From an uncultured Anaerobutyricum sp. (GTDB lineage: Bacteria > Bacillota > Clostridia > Lachnospirales > Lachnospiraceae), in assembly GCF_934307085.1 (NCBI RefSeq), contig NZ_CAKRCF010000004.1:27108-91107 (forward strand): a stretch of DNA of 64,000 nucleotides. Direction: 5' to 3'. The notes under the pieces are model-generated. The model ran no database searches. It saw only the letters and a list, made by a program, of their open reading frames with translations, and had not been told where the DNA came from. Positions 8,111 to 17,336 of the stretch are shown piece by piece (within the stretch, counting starts at the first letter, position 1; every line of letters begins with the position of its first letter). The position numbers were made by a program, and so were the translations under genes.

Positions 8111-10207
8111 ATCTGAAATAGCATTTAAATTAACACTATACGTATTGTACTGTTTTCCATTCACATACATAATTACAGTTCCTGAACCGTCTCTATCTCC
8201 TTCAAATGTTACACTTAACGGAAAGTCTTCATTACTCAGACTACTTTTTGAATAAATCGTACTTTCCCAGGAATCCTGCTTTAATACAAGCTTTACACTT
8301 CCTGTATCTCCATCTTCAAAAGGCTGTTCATCAATAGTAATACTTCCCTCATAGCGGTAGCTTTCCTGCTCGCCAAGACTTAAAACTACAGAAACTTTCG
8401 TTCCTTTATCTACAAAAGTTCCTGACTTAATTCCCTGAGAAATGACATCTCCTACGCCGACTTCTCCACTATAGTCATAGCTTACCGTACCAAGCTTTAA
8501 ACCTACCTGGTTCAGTTCCTGTTCTGCAACACTTTGTGAAACACCAATCAAGGATGGTACTGTCGTTTTCCCTACTCCTTTGCTTACTGTAATCGTTACT
8601 GCAAATCCTTTGTTTACAACCGTACCGCCCTTTGGGCTCTGTTTAATGACATAACCAGTCTTTACGGTATCGCTGGTAGCATATGCCTTCTTCACCTTAA
8701 GTCCAAGTTTTTCCAACTCTTTTTCGGCCTTTGATTCGGTATAATTGACCAGAGCCGGTACTTCTACCTTTTCTGCAGTAGTAGCAGATTCCTTTTTACC
8801 AAGTGTAATCTTTACTGTAGAACCAATCACAACAGATTCTCCTTTTTTATACTGCTGCTTCTTTACAATAAGATTACTGTCTTTACTGCTGCTTCCATCC
8901 TCATAAACGAAATTAGCTGTCAAACCAAGTGCTTTCATTTCATCTTCTGCCGCATTTTTGGTCAGTCCGATAAGTTTTGGCATCTTAATATATTCTTTCT
9001 TTTTCTCAGTAGTTTCTTTTGTTACCTTTTGGGTTGCTTCTGTAGTATTTTCTGTAACCTGCTGCGGTGTTTTATTAAAAGACTTAAAAAGATGCAGCGA
9101 ATTTCCTACAAAATAAAATACAATACAGGCAACAAGAATTCCAAAAATAATCGTAATAAAGAGAATCATTTTTTCAAGCTTTGGCTTTATAGATTCATCA
9201 TCTTTATAATCCTCGTTCTCTTCATCATTCTCCCGTACTCTGTTTCTGTTATTATCTCTCTTACGTCCATAATCTGTTCCTGTCAGTGACTTGCGAATTC
9301 TCTGTAAATCCTCTGTATTTCTCTGAATTGTTGGTGAATCGTCAACTAATGGATTCACATAGACATAATTGCCATCTGGCGAGAGAAATACCTTCTGTAA
9401 ATCAATAATAAGCTCTGCAGCACTTTGATAGCGCTGCTCTGGCTGCTTCATTGTACACTTTAGTATAATCTTCTCAAGACTTGCCGGAATATCTGGAAAA
9501 TAACATCGCGGAGGAGTAATCTCATCTCTTAAATGCATCAGTGCAATTGCAACGGTATTTTCTCCATCAAATGGTACCTTTCCAGTTGCCATCTCATAAA
9601 TAGTAATTCCAAGAGAATAAATATCACTTCTCTCATCTGCATAGCCGCCTCTTGCCTGCTCCGGAGAAAGATATCTGACAGACCCCATCGCACTTGAGGA
9701 AATGGTATCATCTCCCGTTGCCGCCCTGGCAATTCCAAAATCTGTAACTTTAATCGTTCCACTATCAGATACAAGAATATTTTGCGGCTTAATATCTCTA
9801 TGAATAATATGATGCTCATGGGCTGCCTGTAACCCACTGGCAATCTGGATTGCGAAGTCAACTGTCTCCCTTGCACTCAAGCGTCCGTAACGACGAATAT
9901 AACGCTTCAAAGTCATCCCCTCTGCAAGTTCCATTACAATATAGTGAATCCCCTCTTCATTTCCAGCATCATAGATATTTACAATATTTGGATGTGTCAG
10001 TCCTGCAGTTGATTGAGCTTCTACTGTAAATTTACGCACAAAGCTTTCATTATCACAGTATTCCCGACGCAGAACTTTTATTGCTACATAACGGTTTAAT
10101 TTATGGCATCTGGCTTTGTAGACATCTGCCATTCCCCCGGAGCCGATATGTTCAAGTATTTCATATCTTCCAGCTAATATAGTCCCTTTTTGCAGCAACG
10201 TCCTCAC
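8108..10207 (-). CDS. prkC: PASTA-domain Ser/Thr protein kinase
   Basis: A 699-residue membrane kinase that senses peptidoglycan fragments and phosphorylates proteins of cell-wall synthesis, translation and dormancy exit. Residues 14-275 form the kinase: glycine loop GSGGMADVY, K44, HRDIKPQN with D138, DFG at 156-158. A charged linker (310-345) leads to one membrane helix at ~347-368. Three extracellular PASTA repeats follow at roughly 409-470, 483-550 and 553-617, then an ~80-residue C-terminal beta domain. It overlaps the phosphatase gene prpC by four bases (ATGA), so kinase and phosphatase are made together. The stop codon lies in a repeat arm. Confidence 0.96.
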   Translation of the reverse strand: MRTLLQKGTILAGRYEILEHIGSGGMADVYKARCHKLNRYVAIKVLRREYCDNESFVRKFTVEAQSTAGLTHPNIVNIYDAGNEEGIHYIVMELAEGMTLKRYIRRYGRLSARETVDFAIQIASGLQAAHEHHIIHRDIKPQNILVSDSGTIKVTDFGIARAATGDDTISSSAMGSVRYLSPEQARGGYADERSDIYSLGITIYEMATGKVPFDGENTVAIALMHLRDEITPPRCYFPDIPASLEKIILKCTMKQPEQRYQSAAELIIDLQKVFLSPDGNYVYVNPLVDDSPTIQRNTEDLQRIRKSLTGTDYGRKRDNNRNRVRENDEENEDYKDDESIKPKLEKMILFITIIFGILVACIVFYFVGNSLHLFKSFNKTPQQVTENTTEATQKVTKETTEKKKEYIKMPKLIGLTKNAAEDEMKALGLTANFVYEDGSSSKDSNLIVKKQQYKKGESVVIGSTVKITLGKKESATTAEKVEVPALVNYTESKAEKELEKLGLKVKKAYATSDTVKTGYVIKQSPKGGTVVNKGFAVTITVSKGVGKTTVPSLIGVSQSVAEQELNQVGLKLGTVSYDYSGEVGVGDVISQGIKSGTFVDKGTKVSVVLSLGEQESYRYEGSITIDEQPFEDGDTGSVKLVLKQDSWESTIYSKSSLSNEDFPLSVTFEGDRDGSGTVIMYVNGKQYNTYSVNLNAISD

Positions 10208-10935
10208 CTCCCACTTCTATTCCGGGCAATGACAACAGCAATATTATCAAGACCACCGTAAAACAGTGCTTCTTCTATACACTTTTCTGCCATTTCTTCT
10301 TCTGTACCATCCCCGGATAAAATTTCTTCGAGTTTTTCATCATCTACCATGTTTGTCAGTCCATCGGAACACAACAGCAAACTGCTCTCCTCCTTCATAT
10401 CCACAATAAAGAAGTCCGGCTGCACATCATCTGCTACTCCGACTGCTTTTGTAATAATATTCTTTTGTGGGTGATTTCGGCTTTCTGCACGATCAATTTC
10501 TCCTGCTCTAACCAGTTCCTCTACAAGAGAATGATCCATCGTCACCTGATGAATGTTTTCATCAAAATAATACAGTCGACTATCTCCCACATTCATGATA
10601 TAAGCTGTTCTATCAACTACGGTTGCCGCAACAAAAGTTGTTCCCATTCCTGCATACTGTTCTTCCTTGCAGGACAAGGAATAAACTTCTTCGTTCACTT
10701 CATTTAAAAGTCGTTCCATAACAAGAAATGGAAGTTCCTTTGTTTCCTTTTTTGCCAGCTCCACAAAACGCTTTACTGCATAGGATGATGCTTTATCTCC
10801 TGCTTTATGTCCACCCATTCCGTCTGCTACAATGTAGAGGTTCGGAAAGCATCCTACCGGCTCATCAGAAAAAAATAAATAGTCCTGATTTACTTTTCGC
10901 TTTCTTCCGATGTCCGTCATGCCGAAAGATTTCAT
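10204..10935 (-). CDS. prpC: PP2C-family Ser/Thr phosphatase (partner of PrkC)
   Basis: A 243-residue manganese-dependent PP2C phosphatase that reverses PrkC phosphorylation. Metal-binding motifs are clear: RKVNQDYLF near the N-terminus, VADGMGGH at residues ~37-44, NVGDSRLYYF near 115, and CSDGLTNMVDD near 190, with the final DNIAVVIAR. It lies between rlmN and prkC and overlaps each by four bases, the same order as in Bacillus subtilis. Length is typical. Confidence 0.95.
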   Translation of the reverse strand: MKSFGMTDIGRKRKVNQDYLFFSDEPVGCFPNLYIVADGMGGHKAGDKASSYAVKRFVELAKKETKELPFLVMERLLNEVNEEVYSLSCKEEQYAGMGTTFVAATVVDRTAYIMNVGDSRLYYFDENIHQVTMDHSLVEELVRAGEIDRAESRNHPQKNIITKAVGVADDVQPDFFIVDMKEESSLLLCSDGLTNMVDDEKLEEILSGDGTEEEMAEKCIEEALFYGGLDNIAVVIARNRSGR

Positions 10936-11981
10936 TCGTCCCCACTCCTTTCTTTATAGCTCTTTCTTAACTGTCCACATGCTGCCTGAATGTCCCTTCC
11001 CATCTCACGGCGTACAGTTACCTGAATATGCTGTCTTTCCAATATATGTTTAAATGATGCTACATTATTCTGCGTAGACTGCTCAAAATCTCTCTCCTTA
11101 ATCGGATTGACCGGAATCAGATTAATATGGCAGTTCATGCCTTTCACACGAGAAATAAGCTCCTGTGCATGCTCTTTTTTGTCGTTAACTCCTTTTACAA
11201 GACTATACTCAAAGGTGATTCGCCTTCCAGTTGTCCTTGTATAGTATCTTGCAGCTTCCATCAATTCATCCATCGAATACTTGTTAGCAATTGGCATAAG
11301 CTCCTTTCGCATCGCATCATTCGGCGAATGTAATGAAATCGCTAATGTTATTTGAGGATTTCTGTCCGCAAACTCGTAAATCTTTGGCACAATACCGCAG
11401 GTTGATACTGTAATATTTCTGTGGCTGATATTTAAACCATCCGGTGAACAAAGAAGTTCAATCATCCGGCACAAAGATTCAAAATTATCAAAAGGTTCGC
11501 CGGTTCCCATAACAACCAGATGGGATACTCTTCCACCTGTTGCTTTCTGAATCGCATAAATCTGATCAATCATTTCCGAAGGATAAAGATTTCTTGAAAG
11601 CCCTAACAGTGTTGATGCACAAAAGCGACAGCCCATTCGACAGCCCGCCTGCGAAGAAATGCAGACTGAGTTTCCATGTTTGTACTTCATAAGTACACTC
11701 TCTACCATATTACCATCATGAAGAGAAAATAAAAACTTCTGTGTACCGTCTATCTTAGACTCATAATGCTCTACTTCTTCCACTCCATAAAATGGATGTT
11801 CTTTTAAAAGCTTTTCAATGCATTTGGCCGGAACATTCTTCATCTCTTCCGGGCTTCTTACAAGCTTTTGATGAAGCCAGCCATAAATCTGCTTTGCCCG
11901 AAACTTCTTCTCGCCAAGTTCCACGATACAATCTGTCAGTTCCTCTAATGTCATGGACTTTAAATCCATACTAGAATCCAT
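10932..11981 (-). CDS. rlmN: 23S rRNA/tRNA m2A methyltransferase RlmN (radical SAM)
   Basis: RlmN methylates C2 of A2503 in 23S rRNA and of A37 in some tRNAs. The 349-residue protein has the radical SAM cysteines in GCRMGCRFCAST, the GTGEPFDNF motif that follows, and C-terminal VRREMGRDIQAACGQL with the catalytic cysteine. The start is taken at the ATG at 11981 (MDSSMDLKSMTLEEL), one base after the rsmB stop and behind GGAGG. The frame is open further upstream inside rsmB, but that stretch has no RlmN likeness. Confidence 0.95.
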   Translation of the reverse strand: MDSSMDLKSMTLEELTDCIVELGEKKFRAKQIYGWLHQKLVRSPEEMKNVPAKCIEKLLKEHPFYGVEEVEHYESKIDGTQKFLFSLHDGNMVESVLMKYKHGNSVCISSQAGCRMGCRFCASTLLGLSRNLYPSEMIDQIYAIQKATGGRVSHLVVMGTGEPFDNFESLCRMIELLCSPDGLNISHRNITVSTCGIVPKIYEFADRNPQITLAISLHSPNDAMRKELMPIANKYSMDELMEAARYYTRTTGRRITFEYSLVKGVNDKKEHAQELISRVKGMNCHINLIPVNPIKERDFEQSTQNNVASFKHILERQHIQVTVRREMGRDIQAACGQLRKSYKERSGDE

Positions 11982-11982
11982 A

Positions 11983-13338
11983 CTACTTCGCCTCCGGTCT
12001 TTTAAATTTAGAAATAAAGAAGCCGTCGCAGGTATCTTCTCCCGGTATGAGCTGTAAATATCCCTGACTTCCTGTACGGTTTTTAAGATTCTGTGGCAGA
12101 TGTTCTTCGATAGATACCAGACGCAGTGGTGTGTTTTCTTCAATCCATTTTACATTTTCCACATTCTCGCCCTGATTAAGTGTACATGTGGAAAAAATCA
12201 TCTGTCCGCCCGGTTTTACATACTTCCATACAACGGAAAGTATCTGTCTTTGCAAAGCGGCAAGCTCACCAAGCTGTTTCTCTGTCATCTGGTACTTAAT
12301 ATCATTCTTTCTGCCCATAATGCCAAGCCCGCTGCAAGGCAGGTCAGCAAGCAGCACATCTACACTTTCTAACAGATTCTCATCTTCCTCTAACGCGTTC
12401 CATTGCTGCACTTCTACATTATCATAGTGCATCCGTTCTTTATTCTCCTCAATGAGTTCTGTCTTATATTCTGTCAAATCTCTTGAAAGAACCTTTCCTG
12501 TCCCCTTTAGTCTGTCCGCCGCATGGAATGTCTTTCCACCTGGTGCCGCACAAACATCAAGGATAAAATCTTCCTCATCTATATCTGCGATTGCTACCGC
12601 AAGCTGGGAACTTTCATCCTGTACTGCAAACTTTCCCTGGCGGAAAGCGGCAAGCCTTCCAAGATAATTGAGATTAGAAATAGTAAATGCATATGGGAGA
12701 TAGTTCCCTTTTTCTACTTTTACACCTGCTTCTTCTAATTCTTTTTTCAGTTCTTCCGGTGTTGTCTTACGCAGATTAGTGCGGATGGTAAGCGGTCTTG
12801 CCTCTAAGAATGAAGCAAAAATCTTCTCTGCACTTTCCTTACCATATTGCTCTATAATAAGTTTACTCAGCCATTCTGGTACAGAATACGTAATACTCAC
12901 ATATTTTACGTAGTCTTTTTTATCTGGAACCGGTAGACTTTCCTTTTCTCTTACAAGCGTGCGGAGCACTCCATTTACAAAGCCGCTCAATCTGCCAAAC
13001 CCTCTTTTCTTTGCAAGTGATACCGCCTCCGAACAGGCCGCTGCATCTCTTACATCCATAAAAAGAATCTGATAGGCTCCCATTCGCAGAAGAGAACGGA
13101 TGAGCGGCTTACATTTCTTCATCGGTGTTTTTGAATAGTGGTCTAAAATATAATCGAGATAAATCTTTCTCTCGGTCACTCCCTCACAAAGTCTGGTATA
13201 AAAAGCTCTGTCTGACTTTTTCTCAAACTGATTCCGCATCAGGGTCTCCCCGATTGCGACGTGGGAAAGCTTTTTATTTCTTTCAATATCAATCAGCGTA
13301 TCAAGAGCTTCCGCCCTCATATCTGTCCGCTTCTCCAT
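11983..13338 (-). CDS. rsmB: 16S rRNA m5C967 methyltransferase RsmB
   Basis: RsmB (Sun) makes 5-methylcytosine at position 967 of 16S rRNA. The 451-residue product has an N-terminal NusB-like helical domain (residues 1-140) and a C-terminal SAM methyltransferase with LDVCAAPGGKTFHAAD, the PCSGLG motif with the first catalytic cysteine, and FSTCTLNQGENVENV with the second. The ATG at 13338 (MEKRTDMRAEAL) has AGGA eight bases upstream; an ATG at 13383 is also possible. It belongs to the def-fmt-rsmB-rlmN run. Confidence 0.95.
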   Translation of the reverse strand: MEKRTDMRAEALDTLIDIERNKKLSHVAIGETLMRNQFEKKSDRAFYTRLCEGVTERKIYLDYILDHYSKTPMKKCKPLIRSLLRMGAYQILFMDVRDAAACSEAVSLAKKRGFGRLSGFVNGVLRTLVREKESLPVPDKKDYVKYVSITYSVPEWLSKLIIEQYGKESAEKIFASFLEARPLTIRTNLRKTTPEELKKELEEAGVKVEKGNYLPYAFTISNLNYLGRLAAFRQGKFAVQDESSQLAVAIADIDEEDFILDVCAAPGGKTFHAADRLKGTGKVLSRDLTEYKTELIEENKERMHYDNVEVQQWNALEEDENLLESVDVLLADLPCSGLGIMGRKNDIKYQMTEKQLGELAALQRQILSVVWKYVKPGGQMIFSTCTLNQGENVENVKWIEENTPLRLVSIEEHLPQNLKNRTGSQGYLQLIPGEDTCDGFFISKFKRPEAK

Positions 13339-13447
13339 CTGCATTTCCTTTCTTTGCTTCTGTTTTATTCTGCTACAACTCATGCAATAAATTCAACTTA
13401 ATAGATATATTATAACTCAATATTACAAAATAATTTTTAATATTATA

Positions 13448-14383
13448 TTAAGCATTTTCTCCAAGAAGAGTCCCTTCCTCTACCTTATGTCCAAGAAGAA
13501 ATGCTTTAACAGGCATTCTCTTTTTACCCTGAATCTGTACTTCATTGATTTTAAGAAGTCCTTCTCCTGTCTGTACATAAATAGCATCGGAAGTCACTTT
13601 TGCAACAGTTCCCGGCTGTGCACTTCCATTTTCCTTCTCCACATCAGCATCCCAGATTTTCAAAGTTTTATCGTGGAAAGCGGTATAGGCACTTGGCCAG
13701 GAGTTAAGCCCGCGGATCAGACGCTCAATTGAAGCGGCATCTTTATTCCAGTCAATCTTACCTAAATCTTTTGTAAGCATCTTTGCATAGCAGCTCTCCT
13801 CATCATTTTGCCGAGTGCGTACTGCGGTTCCTGCTTCTAACTTTTCAAGCACTTCTAATAATAACGGGCCGCCTGCCGCTGCTAACTTATCATGAAGTGA
13901 CTCTCCTGTTTCTTTTGCATCAATTGGTACAACAACTTTATCAATCATATCTCCGGTATCAAGCCCTTTTTCCATGTACATGATTGTTACACCCGTTTCT
14001 TTTTCCCCATCAATGATGGACCACTGGATCGGGGCAGCACCACGGTACTTTGGAAGTAAAGAAGCGTGTACGTTAATGCATCCATACTTTGGCATATTTA
14101 AAATGCTTTCTGGAAGAATCTGTCCAAAAGCAGCTACAACGATAACCTCTGGATCGAGTCCTCGAAGTGTCTCGATAAATTCTTCCTCTCTTACTTTTAT
14201 CGGCTGATAAACAGGAATATCATGTTCTAAAGCCTTCTCTTTTACCGGAGTAAATGCCATTGCCTTGCCTCGGCCCTTTCTTTTATCCGGCTGTGTTACT
14301 ACACCGACAACTTCATGATTCTCTATGAGACATTCTAACGTAGGAACCGCAAAATCCGGTGTTCCCATAAATACTACTCGCAT
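13448..14383 (-). CDS. fmt: Methionyl-tRNA formyltransferase
   Basis: Fmt formylates initiator Met-tRNA using 10-formyltetrahydrofolate. The 311-residue protein starts MRVVFMGTPDFAVPTLE and shows the formyl-transfer centre NVHASLLPKYRGAAPIQW (Asn, His) with the following GVTIMYMEKGLDTGDM (Asp). The C-terminal OB-fold domain has GLNSWPSAYT. It overlaps the end of def by ten bases; deformylase and formyltransferase are thus made as a pair. Confidence 0.96.
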   Translation of the reverse strand: MRVVFMGTPDFAVPTLECLIENHEVVGVVTQPDKRKGRGKAMAFTPVKEKALEHDIPVYQPIKVREEEFIETLRGLDPEVIVVAAFGQILPESILNMPKYGCINVHASLLPKYRGAAPIQWSIIDGEKETGVTIMYMEKGLDTGDMIDKVVVPIDAKETGESLHDKLAAAGGPLLLEVLEKLEAGTAVRTRQNDEESCYAKMLTKDLGKIDWNKDAASIERLIRGLNSWPSAYTAFHDKTLKIWDADVEKENGSAQPGTVAKVTSDAIYVQTGEGLLKINEVQIQGKKRMPVKAFLLGHKVEEGTLLGENA

Positions 14384-14850
14384 TCTTCTTCCTCCACATC
14401 ATGGTATGGCTCGTTTGCTCTCTCACCGTAAAGCACACCGTCAAGATGGTCTATTTCATGCTGTAATGCTCTTGCACGAAGTCCCTCTCCCTCGATAATT
14501 ACTGGTTTTAATTCCATATCAAGAGATTTTACTCTTACATAATCAGCTCTTGTCACGCTGGCACATTTGCCCGGAATACTTAAACAACCTTCCTCATCTG
14601 TCTGCTCACCAGCTGTTTCAATGATTTCTGGATTGATAAGGATGATAGGATCTCCGTCCATAACATCGATAACACAGATTCTTCTTAAAATTCCCACCTG
14701 TGGTGCTGCAAGACCTACTCCTCTTGCCTCATACATCGTATCAAACATATCCTCAATCAATGTCTCAATGGATGGTGTAATTTTTTGTACTGGTTTACAT
14801 ACTTTATTTAAACATGGGTCGCCAATAAAACGAATTTTACGAATTGCCAT
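14374..14850 (-). CDS. def: Peptide deformylase
   Basis: Def removes the formyl group from new proteins. The 158-residue protein has all three motifs of the family: GVGLAAPQVG near residue 44, EEGCLSIPG near 90 (metal-ligand cysteine), and QHEIDHLDG near 132 with both metal-ligand histidines. It ends in an acidic tail (EEEECE). TCCAGGAGGAAAAG lies just before the ATG. Confidence 0.96.
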   Translation of the reverse strand: MAIRKIRFIGDPCLNKVCKPVQKITPSIETLIEDMFDTMYEARGVGLAAPQVGILRRICVIDVMDGDPIILINPEIIETAGEQTDEEGCLSIPGKCASVTRADYVRVKSLDMELKPVIIEGEGLRARALQHEIDHLDGVLYGERANEPYHDVEEEECE

Positions 14851-14954
14851 TTCTTTTCCTCCTGGTATTCCTTTATCTTTTTTATTCTATCTTTTTATAA
14901 TGGTGTGAATTATCATCGTGTGAATACAATTGTGAAAACACAATTATAAAAGTC

Positions 14955-14997
14955 TGGAGTGTGTAGATTACAGGAATGATTTTCTAAACACACTCTA
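14955..14997. repeat. Palindromic repeat, family A (copy 2)
   Basis: TGGAGTGTGTAGA at the left and TCTAAACACACTCTA at the right pair with a two-base gap. It lies between priA and def and matches the family half-site AGAGTGTGTTTGA. Confidence 0.65.
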
Positions 14998-15077
14998 ATA
15001 TGCTGTCTCATATGCTATATCATTATAAAAAGCTGTATTTTTAATTATAACATTGTAAACGTCTGCCGTAAAGTCAC

Positions 15078-17321
15078 TTAGTAATGAGACAATGGGTCAA
15101 AATCAAACTGAATCATTATCCCTGCAAACATCGGGTGCTTCTCCAATACGGGTTCTAATCTGCCTTTTAAATCCAGCAATGTCTCTTTATCTTTATGTTT
15201 TAAGTAAAGCACCTGCCTGTATACATCTTTTAACTTGGAAAGACTTGCCTGTCCCGGGGCTAAAATCTGTACTGGTACTTCCTGTCCCACCTGGCTTTGC
15301 TCAATCATTTTTTCAATGCGAAGTCTCGCAATAACAGACTGTGATTCATTCCCTGACTGTATCAGAATCACAAGCATATGGGCACATGGCGGATATCCCA
15401 TCAACTGACGGTAAGTATATTCTTCCTTAAAAAAGTTCTCATATGAATGCTCTGCCGCCGTCTTAATCGCATAATGTTCCGGTGAGTAAGTCTGAATAAT
15501 AACATCGCCAGCCTTTTCTCCGCGTCCTGCCCTTCCTGCTGCCTGACAAAGAAGCTGGAATGTTTTTTCTCCACTTCGAAAATCCTGTTCATGAAGAGAT
15601 AAATCTGCCGCAAGAATTCCTACCAGCGTTACATTTGCATAATCATGGCCCTTTACGATCATCTGTGTCCCTAAAAGAATATCTGCCTCTCCCTTAGAAA
15701 ATGCGGCAAGCATTTCCTCATGCGCATGCTTTCTTCTTGTTGTGTCCATATCCATACGAAGTACCCTGGCTGCCGGAAACTCAGTATGAATTGCTGCCTC
15801 CACCTTCTCTGTTCCAAGACCAAAAGCTGCCACATGGGGACTTTTACAAATTGGACACTGCTTAATAAATGTCTCTTCATAGCCACAGTAATGGCAACGC
15901 AGCTTTCCATTTCGATGATAAGTGAGCGTCACGTCACAATGCGGACACTTGATAACCTGGCCACAGGCACGGCAGGAAACAAATCCTGCAAAGCCGCGCC
16001 GGTTTAAAAATAACATAATCTGTTCTTTTTTTACCAGACGTTCCTCTATTTTTTTGTGAAGTTCTTCACTGAAAATCGAGCGGTTTCCCTTTTTAAACTC
16101 TTCCCTCAGATCAATAATCCGTGTCGTCGGAAGTGTAGCATTTCCTGCCCGTTTTTTCAGTGTCCACAATTTATATTCTCCATTTAAAGCTCTTGCATAC
16201 GCTTCCACTGACGGGGTTGCGGAACCTAAAACAACACTTGCCCCACAAAGGCTGGCACGATAAACGGCAGTTTCTCTTGCATGATATTTCGGGGAAGTAT
16301 CACTCTTATACGCTCCATCATGCTCCTCATCAATGATAATCAGTCCAAGCCGCTCTGTCGGAGCAAACAGTGCGGAGCGTGCCCCGATAATTACATCGGC
16401 TTCTCCTGCACGAATTCTCTCACAGGCATCAGACTTTTCTCCTTTTGACATTCTCGAATTAATGACAGCAATTCTCTCGCCAAAGCGCTCATAAAAACGA
16501 CGTACCGTCTGATAAGTAAGAGAAATTTCCGGAATCAGCACGATAACCTGCTTATTTTTTGCAAGTACCTGTTCAATTAATGCAAGATACACTTCTGTCT
16601 TTCCACTTCCAGTCACACCGTAAAGAAGACAGGTTCCTCGCTTTCCATTGTTATAGTCTTCCCTAAAGTTGTCTACGACCGCCTGCTGTTCTTCATTGAG
16701 CGACCAACCTGAACTTCTCTTTGTAAGCTCTGGAAACGGATTCCTGTACTTAATTCTTGACTCTAACTTTACAATGCTCTGCTCCGCGAGTCTTCGTATT
16801 TCTTTTAGTGGAAAATTGCAGCCTTTTACTGCTTCTTCCTTTGTGATTCTCCCCTTTTCGATTAACAGAGAAAAGAATCTTGTCCTTGCCACATAATGCT
16901 TCTTCTCCCATTCCTCAAGAAGTTTCTGTGCTGTTTCCATATCCGCAGAAAGTGTAATAAATACTTCTTCCTTTGGCTTCATCTTTGTTTTAACTGGCAG
17001 GACGGTGCGAAGAGCCTGTATCATCGTGGAACCATATTGTTCCTTTAAAAAAGAAGCAACCTGAATTAGCTCAGACTCCACAGAAATTCCTTCTGTATTT
17101 ACACGAAGGATTTCTTTTATCTTACTCTTGTCATAGTTTGCCTCTGTACCGACTGCAACAACATACCCTTCTCTCTCTCTGTTCCCGTTTCCAAACGGTA
17201 CAAAGACACGACTGCCCGGACGTACATCTTTCCATAAGGAAAGAGGCACCCTGTACTGGAATACCTTATCGAGTGCCTCATGGGAAATATCTATTATTAT
17301 ATCCGCATATCTGTCTCCCAT
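15078..17321 (-). CDS. priA: Primosomal replication restart helicase PriA
   Basis: PriA recognises stalled forks and reloads the replicative helicase. The 747-residue protein has the N-terminal DNA-binding domain (residues 1-105), a DEXH helicase core with Walker A YGVTGSGKTEVYL near residue 240 and IIIDEEHDGAYKSD, a zinc-binding insert of paired cysteines (CRACGQVIKCPHC, then CHYCGYEETFIKQCPIC) near 450-490, and helicase motif VI QAAGRAGRGEKAGDV. AAAGGAAACATT precedes the ATG. It lies directly downstream of murE with a 15-base gap. Confidence 0.96.
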   Translation of the reverse strand: MGDRYADIIIDISHEALDKVFQYRVPLSLWKDVRPGSRVFVPFGNGNREREGYVVAVGTEANYDKSKIKEILRVNTEGISVESELIQVASFLKEQYGSTMIQALRTVLPVKTKMKPKEEVFITLSADMETAQKLLEEWEKKHYVARTRFFSLLIEKGRITKEEAVKGCNFPLKEIRRLAEQSIVKLESRIKYRNPFPELTKRSSGWSLNEEQQAVVDNFREDYNNGKRGTCLLYGVTGSGKTEVYLALIEQVLAKNKQVIVLIPEISLTYQTVRRFYERFGERIAVINSRMSKGEKSDACERIRAGEADVIIGARSALFAPTERLGLIIIDEEHDGAYKSDTSPKYHARETAVYRASLCGASVVLGSATPSVEAYARALNGEYKLWTLKKRAGNATLPTTRIIDLREEFKKGNRSIFSEELHKKIEERLVKKEQIMLFLNRRGFAGFVSCRACGQVIKCPHCDVTLTYHRNGKLRCHYCGYEETFIKQCPICKSPHVAAFGLGTEKVEAAIHTEFPAARVLRMDMDTTRRKHAHEEMLAAFSKGEADILLGTQMIVKGHDYANVTLVGILAADLSLHEQDFRSGEKTFQLLCQAAGRAGRGEKAGDVIIQTYSPEHYAIKTAAEHSYENFFKEEYTYRQLMGYPPCAHMLVILIQSGNESQSVIARLRIEKMIEQSQVGQEVPVQILAPGQASLSKLKDVYRQVLYLKHKDKETLLDLKGRLEPVLEKHPMFAGIMIQFDFDPLSHY

Positions 17322-17336
17322 AATGTTTCCTTTGCT